Of a stretch of DNA of 43,823 nt, positions 32,579 through 40,893 are shown piece after piece. Source of the DNA: Omnitrophica bacterium RIFCSPHIGHO2_02_FULL_51_18 (lineage in GTDB: Bacteria > Omnitrophota > Gorgyraeia > 2-02-FULL-51-18); NCBI GenBank assembly GCA_001804125.1, contig MHFI01000017.1:1-43823 (forward strand). The letters are read 5' to 3'. The position numbers and the translations under genes are program-made. Each line of letters begins with the position of its first letter. The first letter of the stretch is position 1. The notes beneath the pieces are model-generated. The model was not told the DNA's origin. It was given only the letters and a program-made list of their open reading frames with translations, and did not search any database.

Positions 32579-32916
32579 TGCCTCATGACCTCCTTGAGTC
32601 TTTTTCTTGCAAGTTCCAAATCATCTTTCGGAGTTTTGGCGCTCTTTTTCTCAAGGTTGTGCAAGAGCCACACAATCCCTCTTCGGATGCCGAAAAACAA
32701 TCGATATTGAATCCCATCATACTCCCGTTTTAATTCCCAAAGTTTACTACCAAGCGGCCGAACGGTAATTTGCTGTGACCGCCCTCCTTCGGCTGCCAAA
32801 ACCTCCAGGTCTAACGCCAACCGCGCAAACGCCTTTGGGCGATCCTTTGCCAGCCTGTCGAGGTATTCTCTGACCGGGCCGCGGCTTCCTTCCGGGTAAT
32901 ACAGGATTTCCAGCAC
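32575..32916 (-). CDS. RelE/Gp49-superfamily toxin, module 2
   Basis: The 113-residue protein shares the layout of the module 1 toxin: PEGSRGPVREYLDRLAKDRPKAFARL, then VRPLGSKLWELKREYDGIQYRLFFGI and LLHNLEKKSAKTPKDDLELARKRL. The C-terminal TPKDDLELA phrase is characteristic of this toxin group. The start is a GTG at 32916. Sequence similarity to the module 1 toxin is low, so this is not a recent duplication. It probably acts as an mRNA endonuclease. Confidence 0.8.
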   Translation of the reverse strand: MLEILYYPEGSRGPVREYLDRLAKDRPKAFARLALDLEVLAAEGGRSQQITVRPLGSKLWELKREYDGIQYRLFFGIRRGIVWLLHNLEKKSAKTPKDDLELARKRLKEVMRQ

Positions 32917-32933
32917 TTATCCAACCCTGCCAA

Positions 32934-32962
32934 ATGATACCATATCTGTTATCACGTATCAA
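32934..32962 (-). promoter_or_regulatory. Promoter and operator of toxin-antitoxin module 2
   Basis: On the minus strand, TTGATA (32957-32962) and TATCAT (32934-32939) are 17 bp apart. The inverted repeat TGATAC / GTATCA overlaps the two boxes, a likely site for autorepression. The leader to the GTG start is about 11 nt. Confidence 0.62.
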
Positions 32963-32992
32963 GCCCTTCTTCTCCTAGGAGATCACTTCAAC

Positions 32993-33015
32993 AAAATAGG
33001 GACGGCGCCCTTTTT
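32993..33015. repeat. Family C short repeat, copy 4
   Basis: AAAATAGGG and CCCTTTTT surround ACGGCG, matching the other family C copies with one stem mismatch. It lies about 30 bp upstream of the module 2 promoter, so module 2 is bracketed by copies 3 and 4. Confidence 0.6.
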
Positions 33016-33020
33016 CCTAA

Positions 33021-33052
33021 GATCCTTCGGCAACTACGCTGCCTCAGGATGA
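33021..33052. repeat. Half copy of the family B intergenic repeat
   Basis: GATCCTTCGGC and GCCTCAGGATGA are the complement of half of the element at 1694-1762. Together with the hairpin at 33065-33097, it fills the gap after dnaK. Confidence 0.6.
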
Positions 33053-33064
33053 AATTCGCGCAAA

Positions 33065-33097
33065 ATGATTTACGCTCCTTTCGGTTGCGTAAATCAT
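33065..33097. terminator. Hairpin downstream of dnaK
   Basis: ATGATTTACGC (33065-33075) and GCGTAAATCAT (33087-33097) form a perfect 11-bp stem with an 11-nt loop, starting 10 bp after the dnaK stop. The following T-tract is weak. It may end the heat-shock transcript or protect its 3' end. Confidence 0.4.
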
Positions 33098-33106
33098 GCG
33101 CTCATT

Positions 33107-34993
33107 TCACTTATCGTCCTCTACCTTATACTCCGCGTCCACAACGTCATCTTTGCCTTCGCCGCCGCTGTCTTGAGCCTTTGAGGAACTTGCGTTTTTA
33201 TACATCTCTTCCGCGATCTTGTGGGAGGCCTGCATCAAATCCTCGGAGGCCTTCCGAATCACCTCGGCATCCTTGCCGTCAAGCGCTTCCTTAGCCTTCG
33301 AGACGGCTTCCTCGGTGTTTTTCTTATCGGGCTCGGAGACTTTGTCTCCCAGCTCCTTGAGGGATTTTTCGACGGAATAGATTAAATTGTCGAGATGGTT
33401 TCTGGCCTCCACCCGTTCTTTCTTTTTCTTATCCTCCTCCGAATGCGACTGGGCCTCCTTGGTCATTTTTTCGATTTCTTCCTTCGAGAGGCCGCCGGAG
33501 CTTTCAATGCGAATCTTCTGCTCCTTGCCGGTGCCCATGTCTTTCGCTGACACGTGCACGATGCCGTTGGCATCGATGTCAAACGTGACCTCGATTTGCG
33601 GCACCCCGCGCGGCGCAGGCAGGATCCCCACCAAATCAAAACGCCCAAGCGTGCGGTTTCCTTCGGCCATCTCGCGCTCGCCCTGCAGTACATGGATTGA
33701 CACCGCGGTTTGATTGTCCGCAGCCGTCGAAAACACCTGGCTCTTCTTCGTGGGAATCGTCGTGTTCCGCTCGATAAGCTTTGTACAGACCTCTCCTAGC
33801 GTTTCGATGCCGAGCGACAACGGCGTCACATCCAAAAGAAGCACGTCCTTCACGTCCCCGACAAGCACCCCTGCCTGGATCGCGGCGCCCACCGCCACGA
33901 CTTCATCGGGGTTCACGCCCTTGTGCGGCTCTTTTTTGAAAAGTCGGCGCACCACCTCCTGCACTTTGGGCATGCGTGTCTGGCCGCCGACCAGCACCAC
34001 TTCATCGATATTTTCGGCTTTAAATTTTGAGTCTTCCAGCGCTTTTTTGCACGGTAGGATCGTCCTTTGAACCAGATCATCCACGAGTTGCTCAAGTTTT
34101 GCGCGCGTGAGTGACACCGTCAGGTGCTTCGGGCCGCTGGCATCCGCGGTGATAAACGGAAGGTTTATCTCCGTCTGCTCATTGGACGAAAGCTCGCACT
34201 TCGCCTTTTCCGCCGCCTCCTTCAAACGCTGAAGCGCCATACGGTCTTTTCTTAGATCAATTCCTTGAGACTTTTTGAATTCATCAGCCAGCCAGTCCAT
34301 GATGCGCTGGTCGAAGTCATCGCCCCCGAGATGCGTGTCACCGTTCGTGGAGCGCACTTCAAAGACACCGTCGCCGATTTCTAAAATGGAAATGTCGAAA
34401 GTGCCGCCACCCAAATCATAGACGGCGATCTTCTCGTTTTTCTTTTTATCCAAACCGTACGCCAGCGCGGCGGCCGTCGGTTCGTTGATGATCCTTAAGA
34501 CCTCAAGCCCCGCGATCTTGCCGGCGTCCTTCGTGGCCTGTCTTTGGGCATCGTTAAAATACGCAGGCACCGTGATCACGGCCTTCGTGACCTTCTGGCC
34601 CAGATAATCCTCGGCGGTTTGCTTCATCTTCTGCAGGATGGTCGCCGAGATCTCAGGCGGTGTGTACTCTTTTCCGCCGGTCTTCACGCGCAGATCACCT
34701 CCCGATCCTTCGATCACCTTATAAGGCACCAGTTTCTCCTCCGCCAGCACTTCCGCGTGCCTTCTGCCCATAAACCGCTTGATCGAGAAAACCGTGTTCT
34801 CGGGGTTCGTGATCGCCTGCCGCTTGGCCGCCTGTCCCACAAGCCGCTCGCCGGACTTCGTGAAACCCACCACCGAAGGCGTCGTACGGCCTCCGTCAGA
34901 GTTTGCGATCACGACCGGGTCCCCGCCTTCCATAATCGCCACGCAGGAGTTCGTCGTGCCTAAGTCAATGCCTATTACTTTTTCCGCAGCCAT
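33107..34993 (-). CDS. dnaK: Chaperone DnaK (Hsp70)
   Basis: This 628-residue ATP-dependent chaperone is full length. The ATPase domain has [32 protein letters not shown], and [13 protein letters not shown]. The linker [15 protein letters not shown] and the substrate-binding domain follow. The C-terminus ends in the conserved [13 protein letters not shown]. The start at 34993 has AGGAGG eight bases upstream. It follows grpE with a 91-bp gap occupied by a REP-like repeat. Transcription should come from the CIRCE-controlled hrcA promoter. Confidence 0.98.
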   Translation of the reverse strand: MAAEKVIGIDLGTTNSCVAIMEGGDPVVIANSDGGRTTPSVVGFTKSGERLVGQAAKRQAITNPENTVFSIKRFMGRRHAEVLAEEKLVPYKVIEGSGGDLRVKTGGKEYTPPEISATILQKMKQTAEDYLGQKVTKAVITVPAYFNDAQRQATKDAGKIAGLEVLRIINEPTAAALAYGLDKKKNEKIAVYDLGGGTFDISILEIGDGVFEVRSTNGDTHLGGDDFDQRIMDWLADEFKKSQGIDLRKDRMALQRLKEAAEKAKCELSSNEQTEINLPFITADASGPKHLTVSLTRAKLEQLVDDLVQRTILPCKKALEDSKFKAENIDEVVLVGGQTRMPKVQEVVRRLFKKEPHKGVNPDEVVAVGAAIQAGVLVGDVKDVLLLDVTPLSLGIETLGEVCTKLIERNTTIPTKKSQVFSTAADNQTAVSIHVLQGEREMAEGNRTLGRFDLVGILPAPRGVPQIEVTFDIDANGIVHVSAKDMGTGKEQKIRIESSGGLSKEEIEKMTKEAQSHSEEDKKKKERVEARNHLDNLIYSVEKSLKELGDKVSEPDKKNTEEAVSKAKEALDGKDAEVIRKASEDLMQASHKIAEEMYKNASSSKAQDSGGEGKDDVVDAEYKVEDDK

Positions 34994-35018
34994 GTCATGA
35001 ACCTCCTAATATAAAATT

Positions 35019-35079
35019 GTCATTCCCGCGAAAGCGGGAATCTTATTTTTCACATGATCCCCGCCTACGCGGGGATGAC
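35019..35079. repeat. 61-bp double-hairpin REP-like repeat (family A), copy 2
   Basis: It has the same two hairpins as copy 1 at 10363-10422. One loop base differs (CTAC for CTGC) and the central linker is AT-rich. It lies between grpE and dnaK, where its stems could act as an mRNA processing or stability site. Confidence 0.95.
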
Positions 35080-35084
35080 ATGTT

Positions 35085-35555
35085 TTATTCTTTCTTCTTT
35101 GCGATCCTCACCCAGCTTGGCCGGATAAGCCGCCCATTTAAAAGGTAGCCTCTCTGAATCTCATCGACCACTTTTCCATCTTCCATCTCACTCGTTTCCA
35201 GGACCGCAACCGCTTCATGAAACTTCGGGTCAAAATCCTGCCCGACGCTTTTTACGACCTCAACACCGTGCTCTTCCAGTATCTTATGAAGCTCGTCCTG
35301 GGCGATCTTAAGCCCCTGCTTCACTTTTTCGGGGTCGTGACCTTCCGAGAGACTCGCCATCGCCCGGTCAAAGTTATCCACCACCGGCAAGATCTCGGCC
35401 AGCAGCGCTTCATTCGCGTACCTGATCGCGTCGAGCTTATCACGATCCAGGCGCTTCTTGGTATTTTCAAACTCCGCGCGCAACCGCAGAATCTGGTCCC
35501 AATAATCTTTCACTTTATTCTCAAGCGCCTCAATGGAACGCGGATCTTCGGTCAT
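35085..35555 (-). CDS. grpE: Nucleotide exchange factor GrpE
   Basis: GrpE releases ADP from DnaK. I chose the ATG at 35555 (156 aa): it overlaps the hrcA stop by four bases and follows GGAGAG, while upstream starts would translate hrcA sequence. Residues 1-60 form the long dimer helix (ALENKVKDYWDQILRLRAEFENTKKRLDRDK). The C-terminal beta domain has FDPKFHEAVA and VDEIQRGYLLNGRLIRPSWVRI. It lies in the order hrcA-grpE-dnaK. Confidence 0.95.
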   Translation of the reverse strand: MTEDPRSIEALENKVKDYWDQILRLRAEFENTKKRLDRDKLDAIRYANEALLAEILPVVDNFDRAMASLSEGHDPEKVKQGLKIAQDELHKILEEHGVEVVKSVGQDFDPKFHEAVAVLETSEMEDGKVVDEIQRGYLLNGRLIRPSWVRIAKKKE

Positions 35556-36367
35556 AATCTCTCCGCCACTTCGCTCATGCCGTCCGCGACACAATCCACG
35601 ACGGCCATCACCTTGGAATACCTCATGCGAGTCGGGCCGACCACGGCCACGCCGCCGATCGGCATTCCACCCAAATAACAATCCTTCACCACAAGGCTCA
35701 CGTCCTCAAGCTGATCCATGGAATTCTCGGTGCCGATATGAACGTGGACACCCTCCTCTTCCAGATCCTTCGAGAGAATCTGAAACAAGCCGTATTTTTC
35801 ATCAAACGCCTGCAACAGAAGCCTTATTTTCCGGGCGTTCTGAAATTCCGGTTGTTCAAAAATCCTGAAAGTGCCCTCGATAAAAAGCTCGGGCTCCTCT
35901 TCAAAGAAATCCATGAGCTTCTCGGCCTCCACAAGCTCCTCCAGCAAATAATTCAAAAATGACACGCGCCTCAGGCTTCGGATGTAAATCAACGCCGCGT
36001 TGGCGGTCAGTTCCGAGATGATCTTTGAAACTCTTCCTACCATCCCTTCAATGGTCTTGACTCTCAGAATCTCTTCCCGTATCCACTTCTTCTGGCGCAG
36101 CGGCAGTTCCTCTTTCTCCATAAGGCTGTCCACATAATACCGGTATCCCTTGTCCGTCGGCACACGGCCCGCCGACGTATGGGGCTGCTTAAGATAACCC
36201 TGTTCCTCAAGGTCGGCCATCACAGTCCGTATGGAGGCCGGGGAGAGTCCCAGATCATATTGCTTGGACAGGCTCCTGGAACCCACCGGTTCTGCCGTTT
36301 CGATGTAGGACTCGACGATATACTCAAAGATCTTATCTCTCCTTGAGTTTATCCCCTCCGTGTGCAT
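35552..36367 (-). CDS. hrcA: Heat-inducible transcription repressor HrcA, short form
   Basis: HrcA binds CIRCE and represses the class I heat-shock operon. The N-terminal winged helix is intact (VESYIETAEPVGSRSLSKQYDLGLSPASIRTVMADLEEQGYLKQPHTSAGRVPTDKGYRYY). The C-terminal GAF-like part has IGTENSMDQLEDVSLVVKDC and GGVAVVGPTRMRYSKVM. At 271 residues it is about 70 shorter than typical HrcA (about 340). The missing part lies in the middle, between LTANAAL and FRIFEQPEF. The reading frame is unbroken, so this is a deletion form and not a frameshift. A perfect CIRCE lies 14 bp upstream. Confidence 0.93.
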   Translation of the reverse strand: MHTEGINSRRDKIFEYIVESYIETAEPVGSRSLSKQYDLGLSPASIRTVMADLEEQGYLKQPHTSAGRVPTDKGYRYYVDSLMEKEELPLRQKKWIREEILRVKTIEGMVGRVSKIISELTANAALIYIRSLRRVSFLNYLLEELVEAEKLMDFFEEEPELFIEGTFRIFEQPEFQNARKIRLLLQAFDEKYGLFQILSKDLEEEGVHVHIGTENSMDQLEDVSLVVKDCYLGGMPIGGVAVVGPTRMRYSKVMAVVDCVADGMSEVAERL

Positions 36368-36380
36368 GAAAACCTCCGTA

Positions 36381-36407
36381 TTAGCACTCTATGCTACTGA
36401 GTGCTAA
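36381..36407 (-). promoter_or_regulatory. CIRCE operator of the heat-shock operon
   Basis: TTAGCACTC, nine bases, GAGTGCTAA: a perfect 9-9-9 CIRCE element and binding site of HrcA. It lies just upstream of the hrcA Shine-Dalgarno GGAGG, so repressor could block transcription and the element may also form a leader stem. A TATGAT at 36417-36422 and TTGAC-like boxes at 36437-36447 are nearby, but their spacing (14 or 19 bp) is not ideal. Confidence 0.95.
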
Positions 36408-36438
36408 ATTTAGTCTATCATAAACCACGGGCTCCTTG

Positions 36439-37704
36439 TCAAGTCAAAGAATCCGCCCGGCCCAGCCTGCTCACAAAAATTCTCTTGGCTTTATCGGTGA
36501 GACGAACCATAAAATGAGCGCCCAAAGCGGTGTTTCTCCGTTCCAACACCTGGCCTTCCTCATACAACCAGTGCGCCAGGCCCAAACGCTCTTTAGGAAC
36601 AAAGATCTCCGCGGTGTCCCTCCCTCCCGACAAGAAATCAGCTATTTTTAAACACAGTTCCTGAAGCGCCTCACCGGTCTTGGCGGAAACGAATGCGCTT
36701 TCGCCGCCGGCGTAATTCACAAGAGCGGACGTTTTTCCTGAAGACACCAAATCCGCCTTGTTCAACACTAAAATGACTTTTTCGTGCCGAATGCCAAGCT
36801 CGTCCAGCACGCAGTTCACCGCCTCCACCAAAAGCCCGGCATCCGGGCGGCTTGAGTCCACCACGTGAAGCAATAAATCAGCTTGTCTTGCCTCTTCCAG
36901 AGTGGCCTTGAAGGCCTCGACCAGAGTGTGGGGAAGCGCTCTCACGAACCCGACGGTATCCGCCAGAAATACCCTTTGGTTTCCCGGTAAAATCAGAAGC
37001 CGTGTCGTGGTGTCAAGCGTCGAAAAAAGCTGATCCCGGACCGTGACCGACGCTCGTGTCAACGCATTGAAAAGCGTCGATTTTCCGGAGTTTGTATAGC
37101 CCACAAGCGATACGAGCGGCAGCTCTTTTTCCTTTTTCTTCCGGATACTCTGCGAACGCCTTTCCTGGAGCTTGCTTAATTCGCGCGAAAGGCGCGCGAG
37201 GCGCTCACGGACCCTGCGGCGGTCCACCTCGAGCTTTTGTTCACCGGGACCGCGGGTGCCTACGCCGCCCCCGAGACGCGAAAGCGCGATTCCTTTTCCG
37301 GTGAGCCTCGGCAAAAGGTAGTTGAGCTGCGCAAGCTCCACCTGAAGCTTGCCTTCATTCGACCGAGCGCGCTGTGCGAAGATGTCCAAAATAAGCTGCG
37401 TCCTGTCAATCGTCTTTGCCTGGACAAGCGCTTCGATATTGCGCTGCTGCGTGGCGCTCAAGTTCATCCCGAAAACCACGACGTCGATCTTCTCCCCGGC
37501 AACCAGCGCCTTGATTTCCTGGGCTTTTCCCTCTCCCACGAGAAGCGCAGGGTTAGGCGCCTTCTGCCTGGCCTTTAGATTCTGGATGACCTGGAGTCCC
37601 GCCGATGAAGCAAGCGCCTCCAGCTCCTTTGCGAAATCCTCAAGCGGCGTCTGGCGCGGCATTGAGTGGAACTCGACTGTTACTAATAACGCTCGTTCTG
37701 TCAT
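36439..37704 (-). CDS. hflX: Ribosome-associated GTPase HflX
   Basis: HflX is a conserved GTPase that splits or rescues stalled ribosomes. I chose the ATG at 37704 (421 aa), 13 bp after miaA; earlier starts would run into miaA. The N-terminal HflX domain includes LVGEGKAQEIKAL, VFGMNLSATQQRNIEA and DIFAQRARSNEGKLQVELAQLNYLLPRL. Then GGGVGTRGPGEQKLEVDRRRVRERL precedes the GTPase domain, with G1 in GYTNSGKS near 200, the G3 DTVGF and the G4 NKAD. The C-terminal extension ends in KAKRIFVSRLG. Its stop lies about 30 bp upstream of the CIRCE. Confidence 0.93.
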   Translation of the reverse strand: MTERALLVTVEFHSMPRQTPLEDFAKELEALASSAGLQVIQNLKARQKAPNPALLVGEGKAQEIKALVAGEKIDVVVFGMNLSATQQRNIEALVQAKTIDRTQLILDIFAQRARSNEGKLQVELAQLNYLLPRLTGKGIALSRLGGGVGTRGPGEQKLEVDRRRVRERLARLSRELSKLQERRSQSIRKKKEKELPLVSLVGYTNSGKSTLFNALTRASVTVRDQLFSTLDTTTRLLILPGNQRVFLADTVGFVRALPHTLVEAFKATLEEARQADLLLHVVDSSRPDAGLLVEAVNCVLDELGIRHEKVILVLNKADLVSSGKTSALVNYAGGESAFVSAKTGEALQELCLKIADFLSGGRDTAEIFVPKERLGLAHWLYEEGQVLERRNTALGAHFMVRLTDKAKRIFVSRLGRADSLT

Positions 37705-37717
37705 AGACCGTGAAACT

Positions 37718-38647
37718 TTACCACCTAGAGAGTATCTTCTTTGCAATGTCCTCTGCCGTATCGCCCGCGGCCACGGCAATGTTCTGTACGTCCCGCTCAT
37801 GCCGGAACCACGAAATCTGGCGCTTGGCGTAGTTTCGCGTGTTTTTCTTAAGAAGCTCCTTGGCCTCGCGGAGCGTCAGCTCTCCTTGGAGATAAGCGGC
37901 GGTCTCGCGCACGCCGAGCGCCATGCCCGCGGTCTTACTTAACTTCCTTCGGATAAGTTTTTTCACCTCAGCGACCAACCCCGCGCGGAACATTTTGTCC
38001 ACACGCCGGTTGACGCGCGCATATAGGTCTGCCCGGTCACGATTGAGAAAAAAGACGCGGCAGTCATACTGGCCGCTGATGCCCTTCCGGTTAGACATCT
38101 GCCCGGACATCGGCCGGCCTGTCAAGGCATAGACTTCCAGCGCCCTGATAATTCTTCTGGCATCATTCGGGTGTATCTTTTTCGCCAAAATTTCGTCTAC
38201 CGCTTTAAGCTGGTCGTGCAGGTAAGGGGCGCCGTGAAGTTCGTGCTCTTTCACGAGCTTGTGCCTTAATTTTTCGTCTCCGGGCGCCGCGTTCCCGCCC
38301 GATTCAAACAGGCCGTCCAAAAGCGCGCGCAAATACAGGCCCGTGCCGCCGACCAAAAAAGGGATTTTCTTTTTCTTAAGAATCTTCGGAATGAGCGCCA
38401 GCGCGTTTTTGCGGAAAAGCGCGGCGTTGTATTCCTCGGTGGGTCTTAAAAATGAAACCAGATGCGTCTTGGATTTCAGGGCGGCTTGACGTGAAGGCGC
38501 CTGCGTCGTGACCGACATGCCGCGATAAACCTGCATCGAGTCAAATGAAATGATTTCGACCGGCAGCCTTTTGGAAATCTCGGACGCAACAGCCGTCTTG
38601 CCCGAAGCCGTCGGCCCTGAAAGAGTGAGAATTTTTAGCAAACTCAA
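37718..38647 (-). CDS. miaA: tRNA dimethylallyltransferase MiaA
   Basis: MiaA adds a dimethylallyl group to A37 of tRNAs reading UNN codons, producing the substrate of MiaB. The 309-residue protein has the P-loop GPTASGKT at 11-18, DSMQVYRGM, VGGTGLYLRALLDGL, and DARRIIRALEVY. The C-terminal RNA-contacting region includes NTRNYAKRQISWFRHE. The start appears to be a TTG at 38647, overlapping the SPOR-protein stop; no strong Shine-Dalgarno site is seen. Its placement in one operon with miaB, two genes upstream, matches the pathway. Confidence 0.94.
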   Translation of the reverse strand: MSLLKILTLSGPTASGKTAVASEISKRLPVEIISFDSMQVYRGMSVTTQAPSRQAALKSKTHLVSFLRPTEEYNAALFRKNALALIPKILKKKKIPFLVGGTGLYLRALLDGLFESGGNAAPGDEKLRHKLVKEHELHGAPYLHDQLKAVDEILAKKIHPNDARRIIRALEVYALTGRPMSGQMSNRKGISGQYDCRVFFLNRDRADLYARVNRRVDKMFRAGLVAEVKKLIRRKLSKTAGMALGVRETAAYLQGELTLREAKELLKKNTRNYAKRQISWFRHERDVQNIAVAAGDTAEDIAKKILSRW

Positions 38648-39474
38648 GGAACGATTTTCGTGGGATAACCTTCGCGATTAAGCCTCATTTCCGTCCTGGA
38701 CGCTTCTTGCTTGGAAGAAAACCGCCCGACACGAACACGGTTCATGCCGTGCGACTTGTCATCGGTGACATAGGCATCGTAGCCCTGGCGGGCGAGTTTT
38801 TTTACGAGCTCATTCGCGTTCTTGGGCTTCGAGAAAGAACCGACCTGTACCGTGTAAAAAGGCATTTCCTCAAAGGACATCTGTTGCAGATGGCTTGTCG
38901 GCGCGAGGTTCTTAGGGGAATTCGGAACTAAGGTATAGCCAAACTCCGAGGACAGCTCCAACAAGCGCGCACGCAAATAATCCTTTTGCTCGCTCACGGG
39001 ATATTTTTTCACCGTTTCCTTGTAGCTGTCATAAGCGCGCACGTGATTACCCTCGTAATAATAGGCGTCCCCTATCGACGCGGAGGCGGCGGCCTTGATT
39101 TCCCGGTTGGTTGCGGAACCTTCGAGCTGTTGGAATTTTTGCCGCGCCTCGTCGGAACGGTTCAGTTTCAGAAGACTCAGCGCCTGCAAATGCAGCGCGT
39201 CATTGGCGTCGGCGGCGCCCGGAGTCTGCGAAAGGTACCGCTCCGCGAGAATATCCACGCGGGAGTAGTTCCCCCTCAAAAAACTTTCATGAATATCCTG
39301 ATAAGCGATCTGCGCAGAGAACGCCGACGGGCTCGGACCGCGCGATGGGCGCTGAAGAGCCGCGCGTTCGCGTTTGGTGTGGATCTGCCCCACCATTTCT
39401 GCATGGGAAACGGAAAAAACCATATTCAAAAAAAGAATGCTCAGCCACAATATCCGATGATTTTTATTTTTCAT
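38644..39474 (-). CDS. Exported TPR-like protein with C-terminal SPOR domain
   Basis: I chose the ATG at 39474 (276 aa): it overlaps the miaB stop by four bases, follows GGGAGG and begins a signal peptide (about 1-26). Helical TPR-like repeats cover about 60-180 (AYQDIHESFLRGNYSRVDILAERYL, DALHLQALSLLKLNRSDEARQKFQ, ASIGDAYYYEGNHVRAYDSYKETV). A SPOR domain occupies the last ~75 residues (FYTVQVGSFSKPKNANELVKKLARQGYDAYV). SPOR domains bind septal peptidoglycan stripped of stem peptides, so a role in division or cell-wall remodelling is likely. The arrangement recalls tol-pal-associated YbgF-like proteins. Confidence 0.82.
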   Translation of the reverse strand: MKNKNHRILWLSILFLNMVFSVSHAEMVGQIHTKRERAALQRPSRGPSPSAFSAQIAYQDIHESFLRGNYSRVDILAERYLSQTPGAADANDALHLQALSLLKLNRSDEARQKFQQLEGSATNREIKAAASASIGDAYYYEGNHVRAYDSYKETVKKYPVSEQKDYLRARLLELSSEFGYTLVPNSPKNLAPTSHLQQMSFEEMPFYTVQVGSFSKPKNANELVKKLARQGYDAYVTDDKSHGMNRVRVGRFSSKQEASRTEMRLNREGYPTKIVP

Positions 39475-40784
39475 CCAAGCCTCCCAATCAATGTCTCGTC
39501 CGCCACGCCGGTGATCCGTACGGCATGAAATTCCCCACAAATACCTCCACTGGATGCGGCGACCACTCTTTTAAAAGTTCTCGTGCGGCCGGCATAACGA
39601 TTATCCCCCTTTTTGGTGCGCGATTCAAACAGGACCTCGATCGTTTTGCCGATCAGCGCCTGATTTTTTTTAAGATTCACGGCCTTCTGAGCGGCCAATA
39701 AAACCTGAAGGCGCCTGTTTTTTTCTTCGGAAGTGACGTCATCATCGAGCTTAAGCGCTGGCGTGCCGGGCCTGGGTGAATAGGTAAATATAAACGCGCT
39801 GTCGAACTCGGCTCTTTCGACCAGTGTGAGCGTTTCCAGAAAATCGACTTCAGTCTCGCCGGGAAAACCGACAATCAAATCCGTGGTCAGACTGCCTTCC
39901 GGCACAAAACGGCGGTATTCTTCGATCTGTTCAAGATACCACCGAATCGTATGCTCTCGCTTCATACGACGCAAGACCCTGTCGGAACCCGACTGCACCG
40001 GCAGATGTAGATGCTCGCAAACCATCGGCAAATCCCGCATGGCTGTAAAAAGCCGCGTGTGCGCATCCTTCGGGTGGCTTGTGATAAACCGGAGTCGGGA
40101 AATACCGGGCGCGTGTATTTGGATTTTTTCCAAAAGCGCCGCAAAATCAATCGGCTCATCCAGCCCTTTGCCATAAGAATTGACATTCTGGCCCAAAAGC
40201 ATCACGTCCTTGAAGCCGCGGCGGTCCAAATCCTTTATTTCCTTTAGAATGCTCTCGGATCTTCTTGAGCGCTCCACGCCGCGGGTGTAGGGCACAATGC
40301 AGTAAGTGCACCGGTGGTCACAACCCTTCATGATCGTGACATAAGCCTTCATTGCGTCGCCGCGGTGATGGATGTCCTCCAGAGAGTATTCCTCATCCAA
40401 ACGGTCTATCGCTAGACGCGGCGAGCGCCTTTCCTCGATGGATTCGACCAGGTCCGGCACCTGGTTCAGGTTGCCGGTGCCGCACACCAGATCAATCTCA
40501 GGATTTTTTTTGAAAAAATTGTCTCCGTGTTCCTGCGCCATGCAGCCGAGAATACCGATGATAAGGCGCGGGTTTTTCTCTCTTAGTTTTAGAAAATCGC
40601 CCATGCGCCCGAACACCTTCTGTTCGGCGTGGTCACGCACGCTGCAGGTGTTGTAGAGGACCACGTCCGCATCTTCGATGCTCGGCGTAGTCTGGAACCC
40701 TCGGCCGATCATGAGGCCTTCGACGGCCTCCGAATCGCGTTCGTTCATTTGACAACCAAAAGTCTGGAGAAACAGCTTTTTCAT
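39471..40784 (-). CDS. miaB: tRNA-2-methylthio-N6-dimethylallyladenosine synthase MiaB
   Basis: This radical SAM methylthiotransferase acts after MiaA on A37 of tRNA. The ATG at 40784 (437 aa) starts MKKLFLQTFGCQMNERDSE. The N-terminal cluster is held by Cys11, Cys47 and Cys81, and the radical SAM cluster by Cys155, Cys159 and Cys162 (CDHRCTYC). A TRAM domain closes the protein. Unusually, the DNA encoding LQTFGCQ recurs upstream in both orientations, and two partial copies of a MiaB N-terminus lie upstream (40858-40893 and 41641-41690). The start codon and its AGGA sit in the loop of a possible 15-bp hairpin. Confidence 0.96.
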   Translation of the reverse strand: MKKLFLQTFGCQMNERDSEAVEGLMIGRGFQTTPSIEDADVVLYNTCSVRDHAEQKVFGRMGDFLKLREKNPRLIIGILGCMAQEHGDNFFKKNPEIDLVCGTGNLNQVPDLVESIEERRSPRLAIDRLDEEYSLEDIHHRGDAMKAYVTIMKGCDHRCTYCIVPYTRGVERSRRSESILKEIKDLDRRGFKDVMLLGQNVNSYGKGLDEPIDFAALLEKIQIHAPGISRLRFITSHPKDAHTRLFTAMRDLPMVCEHLHLPVQSGSDRVLRRMKREHTIRWYLEQIEEYRRFVPEGSLTTDLIVGFPGETEVDFLETLTLVERAEFDSAFIFTYSPRPGTPALKLDDDVTSEEKNRRLQVLLAAQKAVNLKKNQALIGKTIEVLFESRTKKGDNRYAGRTRTFKRVVAASSGGICGEFHAVRITGVADETLIGRLG

Positions 40785-40876
40785 ACTATAAAATTCCTCA
40801 TTCCAGACTTTTGGTTGATCCTGAGCGATCGCCGAGCGCGAGAAGCGAGCCGAAGGGACAACCAAAAGTTTGGAGA
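40753..40876 (-). promoter_or_regulatory. Possible alternative-pairing mRNA leader of miaB
   Basis: Read on the minus strand, segment 1 (40857-40876, CTCCAAACTTTTGGTTGTC) can pair with segment 2 (40803-40817, CAACCAAAAGTCTGG) at 14 of 15 positions. Segment 2 can instead pair perfectly, 15 of 15, with segment 3 (40753-40767), which is miaB coding sequence. The second pairing would enclose the miaB Shine-Dalgarno site and start codon in a 35-nt loop. Between segments 1 and 2 lies a GC-rich repeat-like stretch. It may be a switch, or only the remains of a repeat insertion. Confidence 0.4.
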
Positions 40877-40893
40877 TAGGGGGTTTTACTCAT
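40858..40893 (-). pseudogene. Relic of a miaB 5' end (12 codons)
   Basis: An ATG at 40893, overlapping the stop of the 57-residue gene by four bases, opens MSKTPYLQTFGC, a very MiaB-like N-terminus. The frame then runs into the GC-rich repeat and stops after 31 codons. It looks like an earlier miaB start that was separated from the gene body. The match to the real miaB is 19 of 20 bases over LQTFGC. Confidence 0.5.

Noticed and set aside
35556-35681. A 42-residue N-terminal extension of GrpE
   Set aside because: It translates hrcA coding DNA in another frame. The ATG at 35555 has a ribosome-binding site and overlaps the hrcA stop by four bases.
35552-36367. Short HrcA as a frameshifted pseudogene
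   Set aside because: The frame is open throughout, and both ends match the family in the same frame. An internal in-frame deletion explains the length better.
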